From positions 1 to 13,254 of the forward strand of contig JAIXPU010000061.1 in NCBI GenBank assembly GCA_027486075.1: 13,254 nt of DNA. The letters are read 5' to 3'. This document shows positions 1-8,000 of the stretch, in pieces. The number at the start of each line of letters is the position of its first letter. Within the stretch, counting starts at the first letter, position 1. The DNA is from Streptomycetaceae bacterium (GTDB lineage: Bacteria; Actinomycetota; Actinomycetes; Nanopelagicales; Nanopelagicaceae). Made by a program: the position numbers and the translations under genes. The notes under the pieces are model-generated. The model made no database searches, was not told the origin of the DNA, and saw only the letters and a program-made list of their open reading frames with translations.

Positions 1-893
1 GATGTGCCCATGATTGCAACCATCTGTCCTGGATTCACAGCGTTGGCGGCAGCGGATGTCACATGTGCATCGACATTGCCAACAGCTACTGCAATGCCTT
101 CGGGTAGGCCGGTCCAGCTGGCAGCTTCTGCGGTTAGTGTTCCCGCAAGCGCACCTAACTGCCCAATCTCGTGTTCTAGCTTTTCAGAGATGAAGTTTTC
201 AAACTTTGGATTAAGCGCAGCTAGACATTCGCGGCTGGGATAGGCGCCATCTTGCAACATACCTTTGTAGCCTGCTGTGCAGATATTGCGCACATACTTG
301 CCACAGAGCTGCCAGATTATCCAGTCAGCGGCTTCGACCCATTTATCCATAGCGTTATAAATCTCAGGCGCTTCTTCAAGAAGTTGTAGCGCTTTAGCAA
401 ACTCCCATTCAGATGAAATCTTTCCGCCGTAACGCGCAATCCATGGCTCTTTACGAGAGTGAGCTAAATCTGTAATGCGATCTGCATGTGGTTGCGCCGC
501 ATGGTGCTTCCATAACTTCACAAAGGCATGTGGATTCTTGGAAAATTCAGGTAGCTCTGAAAGTGGAGTTCCATCTTCTTTAACTGGCAAAACTGTGCAG
601 GCGGTGAAATCTGTCGCGATGCCGATTACTTGCGCAGGATTGATTCCTGATGATTTAAGAACTTCTGGGACAGTCTTCTTAAGTACATCGACATAATCAG
701 ATGGAACTTGTAGCGCCCAATCAGGTGGAAGTTTGGCGCCCGATGTTGGAAGAACTTCTTCAATAACCGCATGTGGATATTCAAAGACTGCAGTTGCAAT
801 TTCTGCTCCATCGGAGACTCGCACGAGTAACGCGCGTCCGGAAAGGGTTCCGTAATCAACACCAATGACATATTTTTCATCAGAAGATGGCAT
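1..893 (-). CDS. araB: L-ribulokinase, N-terminal part (runs off left edge)
   Basis: FGGY-family sugar kinase that phosphorylates L-ribulose to L-ribulose 5-phosphate in the cytoplasm, the second step of the isomerase route of L-arabinose use. The 297 visible residues open with the ATP-binding motif VIGVDYGTLSGRA (9-21). They continue with GIATDFTACT (91-100), KLWKHHAAQ (126-134), RYGGKISSEW (154-163) and TAGYK (206-210), and reach VGNVDAH (271-277), whose D275 is the expected catalytic base. These motifs match the Bacillus-type AraB I recall rather than xylulokinase or glycerol kinase. Family members are about 560 residues, so the C-terminal half lies outside the window. The start is the ATG at 891-893, the first after the tRNA; it has no good Shine-Dalgarno sequence but a TAGGCT box 7 nt upstream, suggesting a leaderless message. 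It lies downstream of the tRNA on the same strand. araA or araD would be expected next door but cannot be seen. Confidence 0.93.
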   Translation of the reverse strand, partial: MPSSDEKYVIGVDYGTLSGRALLVRVSDGAEIATAVFEYPHAVIEEVLPTSGAKLPPDWALQVPSDYVDVLKKTVPEVLKSSGINPAQVIGIATDFTACTVLPVKEDGTPLSELPEFSKNPHAFVKLWKHHAAQPHADRITDLAHSRKEPWIARYGGKISSEWEFAKALQLLEEAPEIYNAMDKWVEAADWIIWQLCGKYVRNICTAGYKGMLQDGAYPSRECLAALNPKFENFISEKLEHEIGQLGALAGTLTAEAASWTGLPEGIAVAVGNVDAHVTSAAANAVNPGQMVAIMGT

Positions 894-906
894 ACGCGAA
901 AGCCTA
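894..906 (-). promoter_or_regulatory. Possible -10 box for leaderless araB
   Basis: TAGGCT (complement of 901-906) fits TANNNT and is separated from the araB ATG by 7 nt. That places transcription initiation at about the start codon, as in leaderless actinobacterial genes. No Shine-Dalgarno sequence is present. No convincing -35 is seen, since the upstream DNA is the tRNA 3' end. The alternative is read-through from the tRNA or the gene before it. Confidence 0.4.
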
Positions 907-917
907 TCTTTAATCTG

Positions 918-1006
918 CGGAGACGAGGAGATTTGAACTCCTGAAGGCTTTAACACCTTACCTCGTTAGCAGTGAGGCGCACTCGACCGGGCTATGCGAC
1001 GTCTCC
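918..1006 (-). tRNA. tRNA-Ser (anticodon GCU)
   Basis: Class II tRNA of 89 nt that folds by hand. The acceptor stem is GGAGACG with CGTCTCC, followed by discriminator G, as expected for serine. The D stem is GCAT with GTGC. The anticodon stem is CCTCA with CGAGG around the loop CTGCTAA, giving anticodon GCU (complement of 968-970), which reads AGC/AGU codons. The long variable arm has an AAGG/CCTT stem, and the T arm is AGGAG-TTCAAAT-CTCCT. The 3' CCA is not encoded; the next bases are CAG. The pair closing the anticodon loop (31-39) is A.C rather than Watson-Crick. It lies 23 nt after the upstream gene's stop, so it may be processed from a longer transcript. Confidence 0.93.
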
Positions 1007-1029
1007 AAGTGTGGGGCAAGTCTACCGCC

Positions 1030-2322
1030 CTAGCGACGGCGAATTCTCCGCACAATTCGCCAGATTATTAGGGCAAGCAAGAGAACGCCGACGCCCTCCC
1101 AGAATGAAATCGGCAATCGTGAGTGCGCATCGAGAGCTTCGCTGACGACTGAACCTTCGGCGGTAATGCGCAATTGCGAAACGACTCCAGCATGGTCGCT
1201 TCCGTAAGGTGGCGCTTGCCCGATGATCTTTGAAGTCAGAACATCTATCCCGTTCTTTACAAAGATGTAATCAAGGCGATCGGTAAAGCCAAAGTCGTTG
1301 CCCATCTCTTTCGCTGCTGCTCTCCGTGCAGGATCTGCGCCGGTTAGCAGCGCGTTCATTCCCCAGGTGAAAGTTGCTGGATCACTGGCATCAGGGCCGG
1401 CATCTATGAAGTTAGCTTTGCGCATCACTTTATAGGCATTGCAGAGCGAAGATTCCGTTGGGCATTTCTCACTTGCTTCCGGTTGCTCTCCTGGGTTGGC
1501 AAAACCTTTTGCACGAGGATCGCGTGGATCAGAGTTAAAATCACCAATGACAACAATGGGTGATTTGGTCTTTGTTAAATCAGCAACTAACTGTCGCGCT
1601 TGATCAGCAGCCTTCGGCACTTTATTGCCATCCCACAAAGATTCAAGGTGGGTGCTGACAAAGCGGACGTTGCTTCCTTGCATCGTGATATCTGCCCAGG
1701 TGTAACCACGATAAATTTCCATAATCGTTGGAACGACTTTATAGACAGCGTCATACTCTGAATTACCCACTTGATTCACATACTGCTTGAGCTCTTTCTT
1801 AATCAGAAGAGCATCACCAATTTGAAATCCGCATGCGGCAGAGTCTTGGCTGAAAAGTGGTTGGAAGGTCTTGGCATCAGTTACTTTGGTAAGAAATGGA
1901 ATTGGCCCTATGGAATAGCCAGGGTTGAAAGCCTGCTCTCCATCTTTTTCAGCAATGACATAGGTGCCACCAAGTGCTGCTAGTAGCTCTGATGTGAAGT
2001 TATAGACCTCTGTTTTTGCACTCCAGGGCTTTGCTTTGCAGTACCAAACAGTGGCTTCTTGCAGCCCGATCACATCAGGTGATTCATCAGTAATCTCTTT
2101 GGCAAGAATCGCTTTACGTTCTGCAAAGTTAGTTTCTTGCACCTGCTCCCACATAAATTGAGCAGCAGCGGGCAGATTCGGGATCAGCTCAAGAGCCACG
2201 CCAACATCGGCGCCCAAGTAAATGTTTCGGGACATGACGGTAAATGACTCTTCATCCGCATGGGCGGGCGTAATTGGTGCGGCAAGCAGGATGGCTGAGA
2301 GCAGCAGCGCTACTTTTTTCAT
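1030..2322 (-). CDS. Secreted, membrane-anchored endonuclease/exonuclease/phosphatase-family protein
   Basis: Metal-dependent phosphodiesterase or phosphatase of the EEP (DNase I-like) superfamily, 430 residues. An N-terminal signal peptide (MKKVALLLSAILLAAPITPAHA, split here only for length: residues 1-22) implies export. The EEP catalytic landmarks appear in order: SRNIYLGAD (31-39), GLQEA with the metal-binding E89, FVSTHLES with H225, VVIGDFNSD with D261 and N263, TDRLDYIFV with D348 and D351, and GSDHAG with D376 and H377. All catalytic positions appear intact. The C-terminus is a hydrophobic helix (about 407-424) ending RRIRRR, which probably anchors the protein in the membrane with the catalytic domain outside. 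Relatives include sphingomyelinase-like enzymes and extracellular nucleases; the substrate cannot be read from sequence, though phosphate scavenging from nucleic acids or phospholipids is plausible. It is transcribed divergently from the lactonase gene. The start codon is the ATG before the signal peptide; no strong ribosome site is visible. Confidence 0.85.
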   Translation of the reverse strand: MKKVALLLSAILLAAPITPAHADEESFTVMSRNIYLGADVGVALELIPNLPAAAQFMWEQVQETNFAERKAILAKEITDESPDVIGLQEATVWYCKAKPWSAKTEVYNFTSELLAALGGTYVIAEKDGEQAFNPGYSIGPIPFLTKVTDAKTFQPLFSQDSAACGFQIGDALLIKKELKQYVNQVGNSEYDAVYKVVPTIMEIYRGYTWADITMQGSNVRFVSTHLESLWDGNKVPKAADQARQLVADLTKTKSPIVVIGDFNSDPRDPRAKGFANPGEQPEASEKCPTESSLCNAYKVMRKANFIDAGPDASDPATFTWGMNALLTGADPARRAAAKEMGNDFGFTDRLDYIFVKNGIDVLTSKIIGQAPPYGSDHAGVVSQLRITAEGSVVSEALDAHSRLPISFWEGVGVLLLALIIWRIVRRIRRR

Positions 2323-2334
2323 AGCTGCGTATCG

Positions 2335-2361
2335 ATTGGCTGGATTAATTCTAAATTGGCT
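2335..2361. repeat. Direct repeat ATTGGCT x2, 20 bp apart
   Basis: ATTGGCT occurs at 2335-2341 and 2355-2361, exactly 20 bp start to start (two helical turns, same face of the helix). It lies in the 75-bp gap between the divergent phosphodiesterase and lactonase genes. The arrangement suits a regulator binding side by side, but no known operator consensus is recognised. Confidence 0.45.
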
Positions 2362-2386
2362 CTCACGCTTTTAGTTTACTCACGCT
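2362..2386. repeat. Direct repeat CTCACGCT x2, 17 bp apart
   Basis: CTCACGCT occurs at 2362-2369 and 2379-2386, immediately after the ATTGGCT pair. The second copy ends on the first base of the putative -10 box (2386). A protein bound here would overlap the lactonase promoter. An 8-mer repeated inside 25 bases is unlikely by chance but possible. Confidence 0.45.
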
Positions 2387-2397
2387 ACTATTCCGAA
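2386..2397 (+). promoter_or_regulatory. -10 box TACTAT for leaderless lactonase mRNA
   Basis: TACTAT at 2386-2391 fits TANNNT and is followed by exactly 6 nt before the ATG at 2398. No Shine-Dalgarno sequence precedes the ATG. Together these suggest transcription starting at or next to the start codon. No clear -35 element is present, which is common in actinobacterial promoters. Confidence 0.5.
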
Positions 2398-3276
2398 ATG
2401 AGCGCTGCGCAGATAAAAGTCGAAATCTTTGATGAACGCCAATGCATCTTGGGCGAGGGTCCTGTTTCCACCGGTCCCACCCATTCAGAGGTGCAATGGG
2501 TAGATATCGAGGGAATGAAAGTTCTCTCACGCAATCTAGAGACAGGCCACGCGAGCGAGTATTCAGTCTCAGAGCACATTGGCTTCGTTATTCCAACAGA
2601 ATCTGGAAAAGATCTATTGGGAACTGTAAGCGGACCAGTTCTATATGACGGAAAAGATTTCACACCATTTGTTACTCGTAGTGAGCCAGATGCCATTCCG
2701 ATGCGATGGAACGATGCCAAGGTCGATCCTGCAGGAGATTTATGGCTTGGATCAATGTCATATACCGAAGATGGTGGCCATGGCGCTCTCTATCGTTTGA
2801 AGGGTAAGAGCAAAGAGCTCAAGAGGTTTGTTCCAGGAACAAGTATTAGCAATGGTCTGGCATGGAGCGCAGACCGTAAGACTTTCTTCTATATCGATAC
2901 TCTAAATTTTGGAGTAGATGCCTTCGACTATTCACCTGAAGGAATTACCAATCGTCGATTAATCGCACCATTTAGCCAAGACCTTGGGTATCCAGATGGC
3001 ATGTGTATCGATACTGAAGATGGTCTCTGGATCGCCTTTTATAACGGCGCTGCTATTCGTCGATTCGATACTCGCAATAACTTTGCGATGACTCATGAGA
3101 TAAAAGTTCCAGCTACTCGCACCACATCATGTGCATTTGCAGGCAAGAACCTTGATCAATTAATCATCACCAGCGCTGAGCGAAATAACCCAACCAGCAC
3201 TGCCAATGATGGACAGACCTTTATCTGCGAACCAGGTTTTACAGGGACAGCAACAACGCTATTTGCTGGCGCTTAA
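2398..3276 (+). CDS. SMP-30/gluconolactonase-family sugar lactonase
   Basis: Six-bladed beta-propeller lactonase, 292 residues, that would open a sugar lactone (L-arabino-, xylono- or gluconolactone) to the aldonic acid in the cytoplasm. The metal ligands of the SMP-30 fold are present: E20 in CILGEGP, N105 in RWNDAKVDPAGDLWLGSM, N152 in SNGLAWS and D200 in GYPDGMCID. The arginine before N105 (R103) is the usual substrate contact. An upstream in-frame TTG at 2356 would add 14 residues (LTLLVYSRYYSE type), but these overlap the promoter and are unlike the family, so the ATG at 2398 is preferred; it gives the usual length and start. The gene faces a sugar-acid dehydratase whose stop codon overlaps its own, so the two plausibly act in sequence (lactone, aldonate, 2-keto-3-deoxy acid). 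Substrate specificity is inferred from context only. Confidence 0.85.
   Translation: MSAAQIKVEIFDERQCILGEGPVSTGPTHSEVQWVDIEGMKVLSRNLETGHASEYSVSEHIGFVIPTESGKDLLGTVSGPVLYDGKDFTPFVTRSEPDAIPMRWNDAKVDPAGDLWLGSMSYTEDGGHGALYRLKGKSKELKRFVPGTSISNGLAWSADRKTFFYIDTLNFGVDAFDYSPEGITNRRLIAPFSQDLGYPDGMCIDTEDGLWIAFYNGAAIRRFDTRNNFAMTHEIKVPATRTTSCAFAGKNLDQLIITSAERNNPTSTANDGQTFICEPGFTGTATTLFAGA
3273..3276. other. Convergent stop codons overlapping in one TTAA
   Basis: The plus-strand lactonase stop TAA (3274-3276) and the minus-strand dehydratase stop TAA (complement of 3273-3275) overlap within the palindrome TTAA. There is no intergenic space and no hairpin with a T-run nearby, so any terminator must lie inside the opposing coding sequence. 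Confidence 0.95.
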
Positions 3277-4982
3277 TGTGATTCGCGTGGAGTCTTAGAA
3301 CCGCTAGCTCCACGTAAGAAATCAAGATCTGCGCCTAAGTGCGACTGTTCTACATGGTCGATATAGAGACGTTCCCAACCACGTTCTGAATCTGCCAACG
3401 CTGCGACCATAGCCGGTGACGGCGCACGTGCTGCAAGTTCTTCATCAGAGATCTTCACATTGAGAGTGCGCGCCGGAACATTAAGTTCGATGACATCACC
3501 ATTCTGCAGTTTAGAAAGTGGTCCACCGACAGCGCCTTCAGGAGATACATGGAGAACGACTGTTCCGAATGCGGTACCACTCATACGTCCATCACAGATA
3601 CGTACTAGGTCAACAATTCCTTTTTCAAGTAACTTCTTAGGAAGCGCCATATTGGAAACTTCTGGCATGCCTGGATAACCCTTAGGTCCACATCCGCGTA
3701 AGACTAGAACGCTATCTTCATCAACATCTAGGTTTGGATCATCGATACGCGCATGGAAATCTTCAATACTTTCAAAGATTACTGCTTTACCTGTATGAAC
3801 CAGTAGTTCTTGGCTTGCAGCCGCTGGCTTAATGACTGCGCCATCTGGTGCAATATTTCCGCGCAAAACTGCAATGCCCGCTTCAGGTTGCAGTGGGGCG
3901 TCGTACTTCTTAATAACAATTTCATCAAAGATTTCAGCGTTTTGAATCGAATCTACATATGGCTTTCCGGTCACAGTAATCGCCGTGCGATCTAGGTGTC
4001 TTTCGACTTCTTTCATTACCGCTGTGAGCCCACCTGCACGGAAGAGATCTTCCATGAGGAATTCTCCAGCTGGCTGCAGATTAACTAGAAGTGGAATACG
4101 TGAACCGATTCGATCAAAGTCATCAAGAGTGAGATCGACGCCAAGACGGCCAGCCATAGCAAGAAGATGCACAACCGCATTAGTAGAACCACCAATTGCA
4201 CCCAATGCAACGATGGCATTGTGAAATGCACCCTTAGTCATGATGTCGCTTGGCTTGAGATTTTCTTCAACCATCTGAACGATGCGCACACCTGATTCGT
4301 GGGCTCCTTGAAGCAGGCGGCTATCAGGAGCAGGGACTCCAGCAAGGCCCGGCAAGCTCATGCCAAGAAGCTCTGCCATGCTGCTCATCGTTGATGCAGT
4401 TCCCATAGTGTTGCAATGGCCCTTACTGCGAATCATTGATTTCTCTGAGTTATAGAAATCTTCTTGCGACATCTTGCCCGCACGAACTTCTTCGCTAAAT
4501 TTCCAGACGCCGGTACCGCAACCAAGAAGTTTCCCCTTGAAGGTTCCGTTAAGCATCGGTCCACCAGAGATAACTATTGCTGGAAGATCTACCGATGATG
4601 CTCCCATGAGAAGCGCTGGAATAGTTTTATCGCATCCACCAAGTAATACAACTCCATCAACAGGATTAGCACGAATCATCTCTTCTGCAGCCATTGCCAC
4701 CATATTGCGCCATAACATCGCAGTAGGGCGAACATTCGATTCACCGAGTGAAACCATCGGCAAGTTGTAAGGAACTCCGCCGGCTTCCCAGATTCCATTC
4801 TTAACGCTCTGCGCAACTTCATTGAGATGCATATTGCATGGCGCTAAATCAGAGGCGGTATTAAGTATTGCAATCTGCGGACGTTTCCCAGTAAGCGTAG
4901 AGTCGGGATTACCACGACGCATCCAAGCTCGGTGAAGGTATGAATCCTTGGTATTGCCCCCGAACCAATCAGCGCTGCGCAT
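3273..4982 (-). CDS. IlvD/Edd-family sugar-acid dehydratase, probably L-arabinonate dehydratase
   Basis: Iron-sulfur dehydratase (569 residues) that removes water from an aldonic acid to give a 2-keto-3-deoxy acid. [2Fe-2S] ligands are C49 (SDLAPCN), C117 (LLGGCDKT) and C190 (KGHCNTMGT). Mg site residues E81 and D118 and the modified lysine K119 are in place, as is the catalytic serine S468 in DGRMSGTAFG. The whole sequence tracks the pentonate dehydratase branch as I recall it for Rhizobium L-arabinonate dehydratase: WFGG near the N-terminus, YLHRAW, RPTAM, WKFSE, SRLLQG, ending DLDFLRG and -SH. This branch is distinct from branched-chain IlvD and from phosphogluconate dehydratase. L-arabinonate or D-xylonate is the likeliest substrate; a related sugar acid cannot be excluded. 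It follows putA by 24 nt with a good ribosome site, so the two probably share a transcript, and it converges on a lactonase that could supply its substrate. Confidence 0.85.
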   Translation of the reverse strand: MRSADWFGGNTKDSYLHRAWMRRGNPDSTLTGKRPQIAILNTASDLAPCNMHLNEVAQSVKNGIWEAGGVPYNLPMVSLGESNVRPTAMLWRNMVAMAAEEMIRANPVDGVVLLGGCDKTIPALLMGASSVDLPAIVISGGPMLNGTFKGKLLGCGTGVWKFSEEVRAGKMSQEDFYNSEKSMIRSKGHCNTMGTASTMSSMAELLGMSLPGLAGVPAPDSRLLQGAHESGVRIVQMVEENLKPSDIMTKGAFHNAIVALGAIGGSTNAVVHLLAMAGRLGVDLTLDDFDRIGSRIPLLVNLQPAGEFLMEDLFRAGGLTAVMKEVERHLDRTAITVTGKPYVDSIQNAEIFDEIVIKKYDAPLQPEAGIAVLRGNIAPDGAVIKPAAASQELLVHTGKAVIFESIEDFHARIDDPNLDVDEDSVLVLRGCGPKGYPGMPEVSNMALPKKLLEKGIVDLVRICDGRMSGTAFGTVVLHVSPEGAVGGPLSKLQNGDVIELNVPARTLNVKISDEELAARAPSPAMVAALADSERGWERLYIDHVEQSHLGADLDFLRGASGSKTPRESH

Positions 4983-5000
4983 TTTCGTATCCTATCCCTT
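4983..5000 (-). promoter_or_regulatory. Ribosome site (and possible -10) before the dehydratase
   Basis: The complement of 4990-5000 reads AAGGGATAGGA, with AGGA 7 nt before the ATG, a good Shine-Dalgarno sequence. The same bases also form TAGGAT six nt before the ATG, which fits a leaderless -10 box. Because putA ends only 24 nt upstream on the same strand, translation from a putA read-through message is the simpler reading; an extra internal promoter is possible. Confidence 0.55.
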
Positions 5001-5006
5001 AAGAAG

Positions 5007-8000
5007 TTACGCGGAAAGTCCGCTGCAAGTTGGTTTTGGTCCACCGTTTGGATTTCCATAACGGTGATAAGTAATTGCCACAGATTGTTCGATCAGCCAA
5101 CGAGCCGCTTCGATATCGCCACGTTGCGCCACAGGTCTATGGTCGATAGAGATTCCCTGCTGCAACATCTCAAGTACTGGTGGCTTACTTGAAGCCAACC
5201 AGCGCACGCGCGCAAACTTCTCATTCACATCTCTCAAATCTGTCGTGAAGATGGTCTTGGCACCGGTCTTCTCGCAGATGTAATGAATAAGTGATTTCTC
5301 AGCCTGCGTTGTTGATTCATCGACCACCACAACAATCGGCGCCAAATAGTGACGATAGCGCTGAAAATTCTTTTCAACGAGAAGACCTGATCTATCAATT
5401 GCTTGTGAGCCAACCTTGCTCCACCAGGTATTGACGCCATAAATCGCTGCTTCTAAGTTGGTAACTCGTGGCCAATTGCGCAGAGTGTTTACATAGTTCA
5501 AGCCGCCAGCTTTGGCATTTGGGCCAACAGCAGATTTCTTCCAGCCACCGAATGGTTGACGATTCACGATGGCGCCAGTAATTCCGCGATTGACATAGAG
5601 ATTGCCTGCTTCAACGCGATTGATCCACTCTTCGCACTCTTTCTCATCAAGAGATTGAATGCCAGCAGTCAAACCAAACTCAGTTTCATTCTGCCAATTA
5701 ATCGCGGTATCAAAGTTTGGCGCTTCAATCACTGCAAGGACTGGACCAAACCATTCATTACGGTGTGACCATGAACCTGACTTAACGCCAAGCTTTACGC
5801 CTGGACGCCACATCAGCCCAGCGCTATCTAACTGCTTTGGTTCAACTAACCAGCTTTCACCAGCATCAAGCTGAGTAAGCGCGCGGTTGAGTGCACTTTC
5901 TGCAGCTCGAATAATTGGTCCAACCGTTGTTGAAAAGTTCCAACCAGCGCCAACGCTCAGAGATTCAACGGCATCTCTAAGTTGGCGCACAAATGCTGGA
6001 TCGTTATAGATATGTGTATCAACGATGGCAAGGGATGCAGCAGAGCATTTCTGTCCGGCATGGCCAAAGGCTGATTGCACCAAATCTTTTACCGCTGCAT
6101 CTATATCTGCACAGGATGTAATGAGAACTGCATTCTTTCCGCTGGTCTCTGCCATCAAGTTAATCTCGGGACGCCATGATGTAAATAAAGATGCGGTATC
6201 AAATGAGCCGGTAAGGATTAACCCATCAATGTCTGGGTGGGTGATCAGGTACTTACCATTTTCATCATCGCGCATCGGCAAGAACTGCAGAACATCCTTC
6301 GGAACTCCACCAGCCCATAGATGGCTCACGATTTCCCAGGCAGTAGCAACGGTTTCCGGCGCAGGCTTGAGGATGACGGTATTTCCAGCAGCTAACGCTG
6401 CGCATACTCCGCCAATTGGAATTGCATACGGGAAGTTCCAAGGAGGGACAACCAAGATGGTTCCTAGCGGTGTTGATTCACCAAAGTTCTGTGCAGTCGT
6501 TGCATAGAAGCGCGCAAAATCGATTGCTTCGGCCACCTCTGGATCTGCCTCTGCAACTGTCTTTCCCGCATCGCGCGACATCACCGCAATAGTTTCAGTA
6601 GTTGCTTTCTGCATCACAGTGGCAGCGGCAAAGAGGATTTCAGCGCGTTCTTCAATGGTTAGGACGCTCCACTTTGCCTGAGCGTTCTTAGCGGTCGCAA
6701 CTGCGTTATCTACATCTGCAGCCGTTCCGACTGAGTAGTGGTACCAAACTTTTCCATTATCTGAAGGGTCGCTTCCCTCTTCTTGCTCTTTTGTAAAAAT
6801 TTCTTTGCCATTAATCACAAGTGGAATCTCTTGATCTTTGATTCCACGAACCTTTTTAATCGCCTTTTCAACGGAGGCAATAAAGCGTGGCTCAGTTGGA
6901 TCAGCGTTAGCTTCATTTTCAAAGGTAAGTCCCGTTAATTGCCCGTGTTCAACATGGCGCAGAGTTTCGGTAGTAATTGTGTGGCGTTCAGCGATGGATT
7001 TTAGGAATCGCTGCTCTTGATCAGCGAACTTCGCTGGGTTCTTTGCAATATCAAAGGCAGCCTTCAAGTAGTTCTCATCAGATGTATTTTCATCAAGGCG
7101 GCGCACTAAGTATGCAACCGCTGCTGCAAAATCATCTTTACGTGTGACTGGTGCATAAAGTAGAACTGGCTGACCTGCGCGAGTGACGGCAAGCGCTTCA
7201 GCATTTGCCATTCCTTCTAACATTTCAATATCGATCTGTTCTAGAACTCCGCGTGATTTAGCGACTTCAATCGCCCATGTCATATGGAAGAGATTGTGAG
7301 ATGCAATTCCAATACGAACAGCCTTTGCATGCTCAGGGCGAAGTGCAGCATCAACTAAGCGCACGTATGAAGCATCAACATCTGATTTGGTGCGATACGG
7401 AGCAGCGCTCCAGCCATGGAGTTCGGCTTCTGCTCGCTCCATTGCAAGGTTTGCACCTTTCACTAAGCGCACTTTTATTGTTCCGCCAGACTTTTCGTAG
7501 CGAGCCTTTGCCCACTTAACAAGCTCACCGAAGAAGTGGTGTGATTCAGGAAGATAGGCCTGCAGTACGATTCCTGCCTTCATCGCAGCAAATTCAGCTT
7601 CATCAAGGACGCGCATGAAGGCAGCAACTGTCATTGGAAGATCTCGGTACTCCTCCATATCTAGGTTTACAAAGACGCCATGTTCTTGCGCCCCGCGGTA
7701 AAGAATTCGCATCTTTTCAGAGACGCGATCAATGGATCCATCAACATCAATGATGATCAGTTGGGCAACAATGGATGAGAGTTTGACTGAAATGTAATTA
7801 ACTTCTGGGCGACGCATCATTTCTAAGATCGATTGGAAGCGCTGCTCTGCCTCGTGATCACCCAGAACTGCTTCACCTAATACGTTGATATTGAGAGAGA
7901 TTCCTTTGGTAGCACGCTTTGCTAAATGTTTTGAGAGCTTCTCGCTTTCAGAGGCGAGGATTAAATCTTTAGATAGCGCACGCACTCTTTGGTGTACAAC

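Noticed and set aside
626..880. Minus-strand 84-residue reading frame
   Set aside because: It is a shifted-frame shadow of araB; the true frame through the same bases gives clear ribulokinase motifs.
1019..1024. TAGACT on the minus strand as a tRNA promoter
   Set aside because: It is suitably placed 12 nt before the tRNA, but there is no -35 and TANNNT is frequent; co-transcription with the upstream gene is equally likely.
1105..1116. Classical LPxTG sortase signal in the phosphodiesterase
   Set aside because: The residues are LPISF, without T and G; a membrane anchor explains the tail without a sortase.
2356..2397. Upstream TTG start adding 14 residues to the lactonase
   Set aside because: The extension overlaps the putative -10 box and direct repeats and adds residues not typical of the family; the ATG at 2398 gives the normal length.
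3273..4982. Dihydroxy-acid dehydratase (branched-chain amino acid IlvD)
   Set aside because: N- and C-terminal signatures match pentonate dehydratases, and no ilv genes are nearby.
5011..5023. Hairpin GCGGA-AAG-TCCGC at the putA end as a terminator
   Set aside because: The stem is only 5 bp, lies in coding sequence and is not followed by a T-run on either strand; the dehydratase follows directly.
6025..6507. Plus-strand 160-residue frame antisense to putA
   Set aside because: It lies wholly inside the catalytic aldehyde dehydrogenase region, resembles no family and has no ribosome site; treated as a shadow.
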